This document shows, piece after piece, positions 52,545-64,000 of a stretch of DNA of 64,000 bases. Below the pieces are notes generated by a model, which was given only the letters and a program-made list of their open reading frames with translations, was not told the DNA's origin and did no database searches. Positions within the stretch are counted from its first letter, which is position 1; every line of letters begins with the position of its first letter. The stretch is from Rossellomorea vietnamensis (GTDB lineage: Bacteria > Bacillota > Bacilli > Bacillales > Bacillaceae_B), in NCBI RefSeq assembly GCF_001305855.1, contig NZ_LIXZ01000008.1, forward strand, positions 124,001-188,000. Direction: 5' to 3'. Position numbers and translations under genes: made by a program.

Positions 52545-53609
52545 GTGAAAAAAACACTAGTTTCTGTCGCTGCCACCGCCGTTCTGTCGACTGCGTTTGC
52601 TGCATCCGCTTCCGCAAACACACATAAAGTTGAATCTGGTGATTCTCTCTGGTCAATCGCTGTTAAGTACGACACATCAGTTAGTGCCATAAAAGAATTG
52701 AACAAATTACAATCAGAATTAATTTTCCCAAATCAAGTGCTTAAAGTAGATACGGTAAGTCTTGATCAAGCCGTTAAGCCACCTTCAAACCAGACGTCAA
52801 GTACGTCAGCTACAGCCCAAAAGTATACGGTTAAGTCAGGGGACACCCTCAGCGCCATTGCTTACAAGTATTCCATCACTGTATCAGAATTACAAAAATG
52901 GAATAGTATCAATGGACATCTCATCTTTCCCGGACAGGTACTTAACATAGCCAGCGGCTCCTCATCCAGTAATCAAAGCAATGGGAATGTGACTTCTCCC
53001 AAACCTCCTGCTGCACCAACTAATCAGGAAAACTCTAATACATATTCAGTCAAGGCTGGAGATACATTATCGTACATCAGTAGAATGTACGATGTTTCAA
53101 TTCAAGACATTAAACGTTTGAACAATTTATCCAGTGATTTGATTTATATCAACCAAACTTTAAAAATAGGAAAATCTCAAGTATCACAATCACCTGCCAC
53201 AACTGAAACTGTTCAATCAAACGAAGGAAGCGGTACTTCTTTCAATTCAAATACACTCATTTCTCACGCAAAAGCACAACTGGGCATCCCATACTCATGG
53301 GGCGGTTCTAACCCGTCAGGTTTCGACTGCAGCGGTTTCATTTATTATGCTTTTAATAAGAGCGGTGTTAATGTAAGTCGAACTTCCAGTGAGGGGTATT
53401 ACAATCGTTCTTACTATGTTAATAAACCAGCTATAGGGGACCTCGTCTTTTTCGAAAACACGTATAAAAAAGGAATTTCCCATTTAGGCATTTACGTTGG
53501 AGACAACAAGTTTATCCATGCTGGTGACAATGGCGTGGAAATTACTAGTTTAGATAATTCATATTGGAAATCCAAGTTTGATGGTTTTAAAAGGTTTTAT
53601 GATTTGTAA
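52545..53609 (+). CDS. Secreted peptidoglycan DL-endopeptidase, three LysM domains plus NlpC/P60 (second paralogue)
   Basis: A 354-residue protein with signal peptide KKTLVSVAATAVLSTAFAASASA, LysM domains at about 26-70, 92-135 and 164-207 with Ser/Asn/Thr-rich linkers, and NlpC/P60 from about 235 ([33 protein letters not shown]). It has the same architecture as the 13214-14134 protein, with longer linkers. Probably a cell-separation or elongation enzyme of the CwlS/LytF/LytE kind. GTG start, with an AAAAAGGAG ribosome binding site. Confidence 0.93.
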   Translation: MKKTLVSVAATAVLSTAFAASASANTHKVESGDSLWSIAVKYDTSVSAIKELNKLQSELIFPNQVLKVDTVSLDQAVKPPSNQTSSTSATAQKYTVKSGDTLSAIAYKYSITVSELQKWNSINGHLIFPGQVLNIASGSSSSNQSNGNVTSPKPPAAPTNQENSNTYSVKAGDTLSYISRMYDVSIQDIKRLNNLSSDLIYINQTLKIGKSQVSQSPATTETVQSNEGSGTSFNSNTLISHAKAQLGIPYSWGGSNPSGFDCSGFIYYAFNKSGVNVSRTSSEGYYNRSYYVNKPAIGDLVFFENTYKKGISHLGIYVGDNKFIHAGDNGVEITSLDNSYWKSKFDGFKRFYDL

Positions 53610-53687
53610 AAAAACATGATTAACCACTACCTGGTACTATGTTCCCAACGGCTATATGGAAATGTACTACTTGGCAGTGTAAGTACA

Positions 53688-53716
53688 CCAGGGAATTTCT
53701 ATTCCCTGGTTTTTTC
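53688..53716 (+). terminator. Terminator, downstream of the LysM-NlpC/P60 gene
   Basis: The stem CCAGGGAAT/ATTCCCTGG is followed by TTTTTTC. Confidence 0.88.
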
Positions 53717-53840
53717 AAGTTTCCTTTGTAAAAAGTAACGTCCAACAGTAGTTTCCCATAACGGGCCTTAATCCTCAACAACCCATTACCAGGTACGAAT
53801 AAGATCCAGAATAATACTGTAATTTTTCTGAAGTTCACAC

Positions 53841-53888
53841 AAAAAAGCATCCAATAATCAATTCCTACTGACCTTTGGATGCCTTTTT
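53841..53888 (-). terminator. Terminator of the PlcR-like gene
   Basis: GCATCCAA and TTGGATGC flank a 24-nt loop, followed by TTTTTTG on the minus strand. A T-run on the other strand makes it potentially bidirectional. Confidence 0.75.
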
Positions 53889-53889
53889 A

Positions 53890-54771
53890 TTAAATCAACG
53901 CACTTAGTTCCTTTATTCTGTTTTCGATGAATTGAATGTGCTTGCAATCCTGTTGAAGATCAAAGACGACGATTGCTTTCTTCATATACCTGACGGCTTC
54001 CTCAGGTTTATTCATCAGCTCCATGTTATATCCTATTTGATAATGTAACTCACCTAATAGGAATAAACTATCTTTCTGCAGGCACCATTTTATTCCATCT
54101 TCACAATATTTATTTGATTCTTCCTGTCTGTTAAGACGCGTTAACACCCTCGTAATATGATAATAATGTCGTGTTTTAATTGTATAATCATTCAAGTGGG
54201 GAAGAAGCTGAAGATGATCCTTGACTTCCTCAAAAACCTCTAACGCCTTATTAATGTCTTCTTTAAAGTAAATTGCCCCCAATGTCAGGAAAATTTCTAA
54301 TTCTCGCTCAAGCAAAATCTTCCCTTTGGTATGGGTGAGATGGATGGCTTCTTTAAGAGTATCAACTGATTTACTCAAATCTTTCTTAACTTCATATAAA
54401 TAGATTCCTTTATGCCATAGCAACAACTGTAAGTTTTTGTTGTTTTGTGAAAATAACGGATTATCTAATTCAGCTTTTACAATATCCATCATTTCTTCAT
54501 ATTTCCCATTTCTGCGGAGTATCTGGAGCTGTTGGAATACTTCCTGAAAGTAATCTAGCCGTGGAGTTGTCCCGATATCAAAAAAGTAGTTCACATCTAC
54601 TCCCAACTTCTGAGAAATTTGATACAATGTAGAAGCATAAGGATAGACATCTCCTTTTTCGATCTTACTGATCTGTGCTTGTGTACATATCCCTTGTGAA
54701 AGCTCTTCTTGTGAAAGGCCACTGGTTTTTCTCAACTCTTTTATTTTGTTTCCCACTGCTTTAAAATCCAT
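53890..54771 (-). CDS. PlcR-like peptide-responsive transcriptional regulator (XRE HTH plus TPR, RRNPP family)
   Basis: A 293-residue protein: helix-turn-helix at residues 6-60 (IKELRKTSGLSQEELSQGICTQAQISKIEKGDVYP), then a helical tetratricopeptide-type region to the end (for example ALEVFEEVKDHLQLLPHLNDYTIKTRHYY and ALIGQLYYQ-like LLGELHYQIGYNMELMNKPEEA). Length and layout match PlcR of the B. cereus group (285 residues), whose TPR part binds the imported PapR peptide. A 42-codon exported peptide gene lies divergently 198 bp away, which is strong support for a cognate signalling pair. Its target genes are unknown. Confidence 0.85.
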   Translation of the reverse strand: MDFKAVGNKIKELRKTSGLSQEELSQGICTQAQISKIEKGDVYPYASTLYQISQKLGVDVNYFFDIGTTPRLDYFQEVFQQLQILRRNGKYEEMMDIVKAELDNPLFSQNNKNLQLLLWHKGIYLYEVKKDLSKSVDTLKEAIHLTHTKGKILLERELEIFLTLGAIYFKEDINKALEVFEEVKDHLQLLPHLNDYTIKTRHYYHITRVLTRLNRQEESNKYCEDGIKWCLQKDSLFLLGELHYQIGYNMELMNKPEEAVRYMKKAIVVFDLQQDCKHIQFIENRIKELSALI

Positions 54772-54969
54772 AAAAACCCACCCCTAAATATGCCTAGAGT
54801 TATATTTTTGAAGAAATCAAATGAAAAGCCTATTAATCGGCTTTTAAATTAGGTAATTTGACACCATATTCAGAATGTACAAAATGTTAATATATGTTTT
54901 AATTATTATAACAGATATTTCTTTTATTTTACCGAACATTAATTCGAACAAGAAAGGGAGGAAAGTCCT

Positions 54970-55098
54970 ATGAAAAGACGTTTTCTTACAATGTTAACAG
55001 CATCGGTTCTTCTTTTTGGTATTGCAGGACTTGCTAATAACGATACTGAAACTGCAAATGTACAAATTCAAACAGTTGAACTTCCAACTCAACATTAA
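54970..55098 (+). CDS. PapR-like exported signalling pre-peptide
   Basis: A 42-residue gene that would be missed by length filters. The ATG lies 8 nt after AGGGAGG. The product has a basic start (MKRRF), a hydrophobic signal core (LTMLTASVLLFGIAGLA), a short polar stretch, and the C-terminus VELPTQH. PapR of B. cereus has the same plan (48 residues) and matures to ADLPFEF. The pattern x-(D/E)-L-P-x-(E/Q)-x is shared. It is divergent from the PlcR-like gene and followed at once by a strong terminator. I infer that the last 5-8 residues are released outside, re-imported and bound by the regulator. Confidence 0.8.
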   Translation: MKRRFLTMLTASVLLFGIAGLANNDTETANVQIQTVELPTQH

Positions 55099-55106
55099 TC
55101 ATCATG

Positions 55107-55140
55107 TTAAAGCTTCCTTCATTCAGGAAGCTTTTTTCTT
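55107..55140 (+). terminator. Terminator after the peptide gene
   Basis: The stem AAAGCTTCCT/AGGAAGCTTT with a 6-nt loop is followed by a T-run. Confidence 0.9.
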
Positions 55141-55309
55141 TAAAAATAATATTCTTATAGGAATATGCTTAGAATTATGAAAGAAAAGAAAAGAAAACGT
55201 TTTACCCATTAAATTAAAGTTTTTCAGCTCCTACGCATTTATGAGCCAAAATACACAATTCCCTTGAACATGATAGGATAAAAGTACAATAAAAGAAAGG
55301 GGCTTCATG

Positions 55310-55633
55310 ATGAAAAGTATAAACATGAAAGTAAATCCTCTATATTCCGATGTAGATTTGTCGATTGTATTCCAGTTCGAATTCGAACAATTTGGAAATA
55401 AAATCGGAGAAGCGTTCGTCTCCACCTACTCTACCGCCGGGCACCCTGTACAGATTAGAAAAGGTAAGCACGGATCTTTTACCAAAACAGACAAAACCGC
55501 CGTTATAGACCAATTCGAAGTGGTTGGGGGAGTAGAAAAGAACTGTATGAAGAAGCTAAAACATTTCCTTGGAGTCATTGGAATTTCAAATGTCCATTCA
55601 GGATATACACTCAGGAGTAGATTTGGCGAATAA
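55310..55633 (+). CDS. Small protein of unknown function
   Basis: A soluble protein of about 107 residues, not recognised. It begins MKSINMKVNPLYSDVDLSIVF and is basic in the second half, with one cysteine (EKNCMKKLKHF). ATG 55310 is 7 nt after AAAGGGG, and ATG 55307 is also possible. It stands alone about 200 bp after the peptide gene and is followed by a repeat-word hairpin. The open frame and good ribosome binding site make it a likely gene, but nothing shows its role. Confidence 0.6.
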   Translation: MKSINMKVNPLYSDVDLSIVFQFEFEQFGNKIGEAFVSTYSTAGHPVQIRKGKHGSFTKTDKTAVIDQFEVVGGVEKNCMKKLKHFLGVIGISNVHSGYTLRSRFGE

Positions 55634-55671
55634 AATATTCAAGTATTGTGATCGTTATAAATTAGATCAAG

Positions 55672-55704
55672 AAGGTCCGTCCCTCGTTTTAAGGGTCGGA
55701 CCTT
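55672..55704. repeat. Hairpin of two inverted 12-bp words
   Basis: AAGGTCCGTCCCT at 55672-55684 faces AGGGTCGGACCTT at 55692-55704 (one mismatch), 7 bp apart. It lies between the small unknown gene and the anti-sigma gene, and could also act as a terminator. Confidence 0.85.
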
Positions 55705-55855
55705 TGGTTTAGTATTGAACTCATTCTCCTTCGGGTGGGTAAGGGCCTGTGGTTTGATGTGTTTTATCCCTAGAGTATTTTTAGTCTTTTGGTTTGGTCA
55801 GAATTTCCTCCTGTGCTTCGGTGATCCAATCTTGGTTGAAACGGAAAGGGTTTTC

Positions 55856-56845
55856 TTAGTCAGCCGAAGTGATGAATTTCACATTTTTCGTGAGGGTTTT
55901 TTCATCTATCCATTTTTCACTAAGCGTAACCGCTGTCACTTCCGCTTCCGGATCCACTCCTACCACTTTAAAATCACTGTTTTCAGATTCATCATCTATA
56001 TCTACCAGCCCTTCCACTCTCATAAGCAGCTGGTTTTCACCAACATAATATACCAGGTTAACACGGTCATTCATCATATCATATAAAAAGTATGGTTCTC
56101 CTAAAGCATTAATGATTTGATTAACAGTAAGTGTATTCCCTTTATTTCTGACTTCTGCCCTATCCAATGCTCCCCCTTGTTGTTCCGTAAAACTTAGAAC
56201 GTAGTCACTCCCAAGGAAGTACCTGTAGCCCCCTTCATATCCCCCGGTTGCCGGCAACTTACCATATCTTTCTATAATACTGTCGTATGTGTCTCCTAAT
56301 TTAGTTTCTGTTCCATATAGTACTCCTTTGGAAGCTTGCTCTTTGAATTCTTCCGGATTTTGAATAATAACTGAAAAATCAAATGTTGGCGGATCTATAA
56401 TAAATTCACCCACCGGCTTCTTCTCTTCTTCCATTTCTTGAACCTGAGTATCCACATCTTCTGAATCAGGTAATTCTTCCTTCACAGAGGATTCGCGTTT
56501 TTTATCTTGCAAGGTTCTTTTTTCTTTTTCTATTTTTTCTTTAAGGTCGTCCTCGGGTATAAAGGCCGAATGGCTCTTCTCATCCTTACGCTCTTTGCTT
56601 TCAATTTGATGATCATTCTTAGCCAATTCATCTTTCGATAAATAACTGCTTCCAAGGACAGAACCGATGAAAATGATTGCTGCTACTATTGCTGGGTTGA
56701 GAATCATACGCCAGCTTCGTCGTTTCTTATACTTTTGTTGCTGGATTTTCGTTATAATCGTTTTCTTCTGACTTGGTATTTCTTTATGTTGAAATAGTTC
56801 TTTTTCCAATTCATCTTTTAGATTGTGTAAAGGATCCTCATTCAT
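55856..56845 (-). CDS. Membrane anti-sigma factor-like protein with DUF4309-like C-terminal domain
   Basis: The protein has 329 residues. The cytoplasmic N-terminus (1-46) should bind the sigma factor. A transmembrane helix spans about 48-68 (MILNPAIVAAIIFIGSVLG). A charged Glu/Lys-rich stretch follows, then an external domain from about 170 with TKLGDTYDSIIERYGKLP and YFLGSDYVLSF, typical of DUF4309-like sensors such as YjgB. It overlaps the end of the ECF sigma gene by 8 bp, the usual sigma/anti-sigma coupling. Confidence 0.8.
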   Translation of the reverse strand: MNEDPLHNLKDELEKELFQHKEIPSQKKTIITKIQQQKYKKRRSWRMILNPAIVAAIIFIGSVLGSSYLSKDELAKNDHQIESKERKDEKSHSAFIPEDDLKEKIEKEKRTLQDKKRESSVKEELPDSEDVDTQVQEMEEEKKPVGEFIIDPPTFDFSVIIQNPEEFKEQASKGVLYGTETKLGDTYDSIIERYGKLPATGGYEGGYRYFLGSDYVLSFTEQQGGALDRAEVRNKGNTLTVNQIINALGEPYFLYDMMNDRVNLVYYVGENQLLMRVEGLVDIDDESENSDFKVVGVDPEAEVTAVTLSEKWIDEKTLTKNVKFITSAD

Positions 56846-57413
56846 TTGTGTCCCCCCCTTGCAGCAGAGCTTTTAATTTTTTCCTTCCCCTGTCCAGCCT
56901 GGTTCGTACAGTGGAAGCTTTAATGTTTAATAGTTCGCTAATTTCATCGGTCGTTAGTTCTTCATAATAATATAATAGGATAATTTCTCTGTACTTCATG
57001 GATAATGCAAAGATTTGTGCTGAAACACAGTTCTTATCTTCTTTTTGAAGGAGCTCTTGTTCTGGTGTTCCCGCCATTTCCTTATTGAACATTCGGTGAA
57101 ATTTATCCACCACTGTGTTCTTTCGAAAATATGCAGACTTTTTATAGTCTTTGCATTGGTTCACAGCAATCCGATATAACCATGTTTTGTAGGAGGAATT
57201 ATGGTTGAAGCTGCCCAATGAATGATACGTTTTAATGAAAACCTCCTGGCATATGTCCTGTGCCGTCGACCAATCCTGAACATACATATAAGCAAGCTTT
57301 GTAATCTGATTTTCGTACTGGTCAATTAATGTTTCAATCAATTGATCACTATTAATCTTCATATCTTCCAAACGCCTAAGCTCCCCTCTCACCTGGTGTA
57401 ATACCTCTGTCAT
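56838..57413 (-). CDS. ECF-type RNA polymerase sigma factor
   Basis: A 191-residue sigma-70 family protein. Region 2 reads ITKLAYMYVQDWSTAQDICQEVFIKTYHSL with the GSFNHNSSYKTWLYRIAVNQCKD segment. Region 4 is MKYREIILLYYYEELTTDEISELLNIKASTVRTRLDRGRKKL. It directs polymerase to stress-type promoters once its anti-sigma partner, encoded directly downstream, is inactivated. The ATG lies 8 nt after AGGAGG. It is not close to SigX by eye, and the subgroup was not determined. Confidence 0.9.
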   Translation of the reverse strand: MTEVLHQVRGELRRLEDMKINSDQLIETLIDQYENQITKLAYMYVQDWSTAQDICQEVFIKTYHSLGSFNHNSSYKTWLYRIAVNQCKDYKKSAYFRKNTVVDKFHRMFNKEMAGTPEQELLQKEDKNCVSAQIFALSMKYREIILLYYYEELTTDEISELLNIKASTVRTRLDRGRKKLKALLQGGDTNE

Positions 57414-57718
57414 AAAACCTCCCTCCTAATGCTTACTACACATAATAATTGTTGTAAATCTTTATCTAGTACTTACTTGCTTAGAATCGAGCCTCTTTTT
57501 TCAGCGTTTAGTTCGATTCAGTTTTTTTGAACTTAACTGAAACGTTTGTCGAGTTGGGACGCTTCATATTACTTTGTCATAGTGGTATCTGCTTTTTGTT
57601 CCGTTCTTGAATCTTTCATGTTTATTGTGACTTTAACTCCCCTTCGTATTTCCTTTTTCCATTTCATGTTAGACGATTGTCAGCGGTAGAATGTCTCAGA
57701 TATATTCAAAAATTTCAA
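57414..57718. other. Upstream region of the ECF sigma gene
   Basis: About 300 bp without a supported gene. The sigma promoter should be here. No convincing ECF-type autoregulatory element was identified. Confidence 0.4.
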
Positions 57719-57754
57719 AAAAGGTGCATTCCGCTTATAGGAATGCACCTTTCT
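57719..57754 (-). terminator. Terminator of the hut operon
   Basis: AAAGGTGCATTCC/GGAATGCACCTTT forms a perfect 13-bp stem, followed by TTTTTT on the minus strand, right after hutG. Confidence 0.92.
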
Positions 57755-57758
57755 AATA

Positions 57759-61631
<3,873 letters not shown>

Positions 61632-61639
<8 letters not shown>

Positions 61640-63164
61640 TTGTCGTTTCCTCCTTTGTTTTGGTTGGTTTGATTAGTGTGCTAAGTGTGGTTTGCTGCAG
61701 CCACTCGTTGGCTTTTTCTATGTCTTTCGAGAAGATCCGGTCCTTCGTGATGGAAGGAATGACCTTTCTCGCTGCTTCGTAAAATTGGCGGGTCTTACTT
61801 GCCATGAGGTCCGTCCCTCGATGTTCTGCTGCCTGCAGGTTGCAGATGAGCTCGACTGCGAGGACTCTTCTTGTGTTCTGCAGGATCTGGTAGGCGTGAC
61901 GGGATCCGATCGTACCCATGCTGACGTGGTCTTCCTGGTTGGCAGATGACGGGATAGAATCGACGCTCGCCGGATGGGCCAGTGTTTTGTTTTCGGATAC
62001 GAGTGACGCGGCGCAGTATTGCATGATCATAGCGCCTGACTGCAGTCCAGGCTGCGGGCTCAGGAATGGTGGCAGGTCATTCAGCTGCGGATTTACAAGG
62101 CGTTCGATCCGTCGTTCTGAGATGTTGGCAAGTTCTGCGACGGCGATCTTCATGAAATCCATAGCAAACGCGATCGGCTGCCCGTGGAAGTTCCCTCCTG
62201 AGATGACCTTTTCCCCGTCGTCAAAAATGAGCGGGTTATCCGTTGCCGCGTTCATTTCAATTTCGAGCTTTTCTTTCACGTAGTCCAGTGTCTGCCAGGA
62301 TGCTCCGTGAACTTGTGGGATGCATCTTAGTGAGTAGGCATCCTGCACTCGGAGCTCCCCTTGCTTCGTTGTGAGTTTACTGTCTTCGAGGTAATCCCGG
62401 ATTCTTTTTGCCGTTGCGACCTGTTGAGGATATCCCCTTACTACATGAATATCTTCGTCGAAGGCGTCCACGATTCCTCTAAGCCCTTCCATGGTCAGAC
62501 TGGCAATCATCTCACTTTGGAAGGCAAGTTCCTCCGCTTCCAGGTACCCGATCACGCCCATTGCTGTCATCGCCTGGGTTCCATTGATGAGGGCCAATCC
62601 TTCTTTTGCCTGAAGCTGGATTGGGAAGATGTTTTCTTTTGAAAGAATAGGAAGGGTTTGATGAATTTCTCCCTGATACTGGACCTCTCCTTCCCCCATC
62701 AAAGCAAGGGCCAGATGGGAAAGCGGCGCTAAGTCCCCGCTTGCTCCAAGGGACCCCTGCTGCGGAATCACCGGATGAATCCCTTTGTTCAGAAACTCAG
62801 CAAGGCGCTCAACGATCACCGGTCTGACACCTGAATATCCTTTTAACAAAGCGTTACAGCGGAGTAAGAGCATGGCACGCGAAACGTTCTCCGGGAACGG
62901 ATCACCCACTCCGCAAGCATGAGAGTGGATCAAATTTAGCTGAAGCTCCTCCACATCATCCGCATCGATCAGCACATCACTGAACTTCCCGAAGCCCGTG
63001 TTGATCCCATACACCACACGCTTCTCCTTCACAATCTTCTCAACCGCCTCGCGACTCTTCCGCACCCGCTCCATACTAAGCGGCGAAAGCTCCACATGCT
63101 CCTTCCCATAAATCACCCGCTTCGCCTCATCCAAACTCAAACTACAACCCGTCAACTCCACCAT
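61632..63164 (-). CDS. hutH: Histidine ammonia-lyase
   Basis: A 510-residue lyase that removes ammonia from histidine to give urocanate. The catalytic MIO group forms from A141-S142-G143 in [22 protein letters not shown] and the C-terminal [12 protein letters not shown] are also conserved. It is the first structural gene after the HutP-controlled terminator. The exact 12-bp word at 61807 encodes Gly-Thr-Asp-Leu in [14 protein letters not shown], a segment where related enzymes usually also carry a conserved G-hydrophobic pattern. Confidence 0.97.
61807..61818. repeat. 12-bp word inside hutH
   Basis: The exact word AGGTCCGTCCCT, coding Gly-Thr-Asp-Leu. Confidence 0.9.
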
Positions 63165-63185
63165 TTCGGTTCACTCCTTCTATTT

Positions 63186-63197
63186 AGGGACGGACCT
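63186..63197. repeat. 12-bp word in the hutP-hutH leader
   Basis: Exact AGGGACGGACCT between the HutP-controlled terminator and hutH. Confidence 0.9.
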
Positions 63198-63280
63198 CCG
63201 AAAACCACCTGCATTCGGTTCCCTCCCATTGTTATGTGCCGTTATTGCTGGTTTTTTCTCTTTAACGCTTTAACCTGCTG

Positions 63281-63292
63281 CGGGACGGACCC
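63281..63292. repeat. Diverged copy (10/12) in the hutP-hutH leader
   Basis: CGGGACGGACCC, directly downstream of the terminator in the direction of hut transcription. Confidence 0.75.
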
Positions 63293-63304
63293 CTGACCAC
63301 ACAA

Positions 63305-63354
63305 AAAGGAGGCTCGACCAAAGACAGACTTCTGCCCTTGGTCGAGCCTCCTTT
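63305..63354 (-). terminator. HutP-regulated intrinsic terminator between hutP and hutH
   Basis: A long near-perfect stem (AAAGGAGGCTCGACCAA paired with TTGGTCGAGCCTCCTTT) with a 16-nt loop, followed by TTTTTG on the minus strand. In B. subtilis HutP with histidine and Mg2+ binds NAG-rich RNA overlapping the terminator and allows readthrough. CTAG, TTAG and similar NAG triplets lie just upstream at 63355-63375. Confidence 0.88.
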
Positions 63355-63380
63355 CAACTAATATCTCTAGGCTCTCTTAT

Positions 63381-63827
63381 TTAAATATGATTGATTCCGA
63401 GTCCGATCGTTTCGTGCTCCAACCCCTTAATGGGCGCACCAATCGTTCCGTATAACGCGACTGCGATCCATTCGCCTTCCTCTTCACTTTCATAAGGAGT
63501 CCCTCTCACAACGGAGAATCGCAAGCCCACAGTCCGCAGGATTTCACCCAATTGGGTCTGACCGCGGGTGACCCCCGTCAGTGCTTCCATGATCGCGTGA
63601 TACAAGGCATGCATCTCCCGGTACAGATCTTCCCGGACCAGGTCACTCCGCTTCGCCGCTGTTTCAATTGCGGCCACGATTTTCTGGCTGTCCATGGACC
63701 CGATCTTCCCGGTGCAGTAACTCCAATTCAGCTCATTGAAATGACGATTCCACTCTTCCTCTTCCCTGTCAACAAGGAGAAGAAGCATGGCATTCTTTCC
63801 GATACGAGTATGATCTGTCTTATTCAA
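63381..63827 (-). CDS. hutP: Hut operon antiterminator protein
   Basis: A 148-residue RNA-binding protein that, with L-histidine and Mg2+, prevents termination ahead of hutH. The sequence [43 protein letters not shown], and the C-terminal [30 protein letters not shown] carries the family's histidines for metal and ligand binding. The length matches B. subtilis HutP. The start is TTG, 10 nt after AAGGTG. Confidence 0.95.
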   Translation of the reverse strand: MNKTDHTRIGKNAMLLLLVDREEEEWNRHFNELNWSYCTGKIGSMDSQKIVAAIETAAKRSDLVREDLYREMHALYHAIMEALTGVTRGQTQLGEILRTVGLRFSVVRGTPYESEEEGEWIAVALYGTIGAPIKGLEHETIGLGINHI

Positions 63828-63878
63828 GTGGCATTCGCACCTTACGTGAAAATTCTAAAAATACTAATAACTACTATT

Positions 63879-63907
63879 ATTGTATGGTCTGATTCAGGAG
63901 AGGTCAA
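63879..63907 (-). promoter_or_regulatory. hutP sigma-A promoter
   Basis: On the minus strand TTGACC (63902-63907) and TACAAT (63879-63884) are spaced by 17 bp, about 50 bp upstream of the hutP start. The remaining bases to 64000 hold no gene. Confidence 0.75.
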
Positions 63908-63988
63908 CGAAAAAAGTGGTGATTTTAGAAACTTAGAGAGGTAGTTTGGTAGCGTGGTAAAGGGATTTTGCGGTGGTACGGGATGTGG

Positions 63989-64000
63989 AGGTCCGTCCCT
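63989..64000. repeat. 12-bp word upstream of the hut operon
   Basis: Exact AGGTCCGTCCCT at the window edge. Confidence 0.9.

Noticed and set aside
53620..53850. 76-codon minus-strand frame between the LysM-NlpC/P60 and PlcR-like genes
   Set aside because: It spans a terminator, has no ribosome binding site and no recognisable protein features.

Overview
The window looks like the chromosome of a low-to-moderate GC, endospore-forming member of the Bacillaceae, something close to Bacillus or Rossellomorea. The reasons are strong AGGAGG-type ribosome binding sites, frequent TTG/GTG starts, a Spo0E-like phosphatase, degSU, a sipW/tasA locus, a lytABC-type operon and hutPHUIG. No rRNA, tRNA, CRISPR array, prophage or complete insertion sequence was seen.

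Layout. (1) 1-7153, minus strand: an exopolysaccharide operon in the ywqCDEF order (Wzz modulator, BY-kinase, PHP-type phosphatase, UDP-glucose dehydrogenase), then galU, an initiating sugar transferase, a flippase and a gene cut by the window edge. A structured leader that may be an EAR (epsC) antitermination RNA lies between ywqE and ywqF. (2) 7351-14134: an SGNH-like lipid/sugar hydrolase, an LCP polymer ligase, a small membrane protein, an MFS transporter, a NERD protein, a gene-free block of 346-bp tandem repeats and a LysM-NlpC/P60 hydrolase. (3) 15400-22400: treP-treC-treR trehalose genes with three TreR operators. They are split by remnants of a type VII secretion/LXG cassette (YwqH-like protein, broken YwqI-like gene, DUF4176 lipoprotein, two paralogous small membrane proteins) and a Spo0E-like gene. 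(4) 22479-27262: sipW, tasA and a TapA-like gene, divergent from an immune inhibitor A protease, with a perfect palindrome between them. (5) 27457-44311: degU-degS, yvyE, an LCP gene and tagO, the order known from B. subtilis, with about 11.5 kb of a second polysaccharide cluster inserted between the LCP gene and tagO. That cluster carries all four enzymes expected to make UDP-2,3-diacetamido-2,3-dideoxyglucuronic acid. (6) 44524-50953: a lytA-lytB-lytC-like autolysin operon plus a fourth cwb2 protein fused to a dimethylformamidase-type domain. (7) 51270-55633: an NDP-sugar epimerase, a second LysM-NlpC/P60 enzyme, and a PlcR-like regulator divergent from a 42-residue exported peptide gene that resembles PapR. 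(8) 55856-57413: an ECF sigma factor with its anti-sigma protein. (9) 57759-63907: hutP-hutH-hutU-hutI-hutG, histidine use, with a HutP-type terminator.

Most of the window therefore serves the cell surface: two polysaccharide systems, teichoic-acid initiation and ligation, wall hydrolases and a matrix fibre locus, with DegSU as a likely overall regulator. The two most unusual observations are the PlcR/PapR-like peptide pair at 53890-55098 and a 12-base word (AGGGACGGACCT) found nine times exactly and several more times nearly so, both between genes and inside hut coding sequences, where it encodes Gly-Thr-Asp-Leu.
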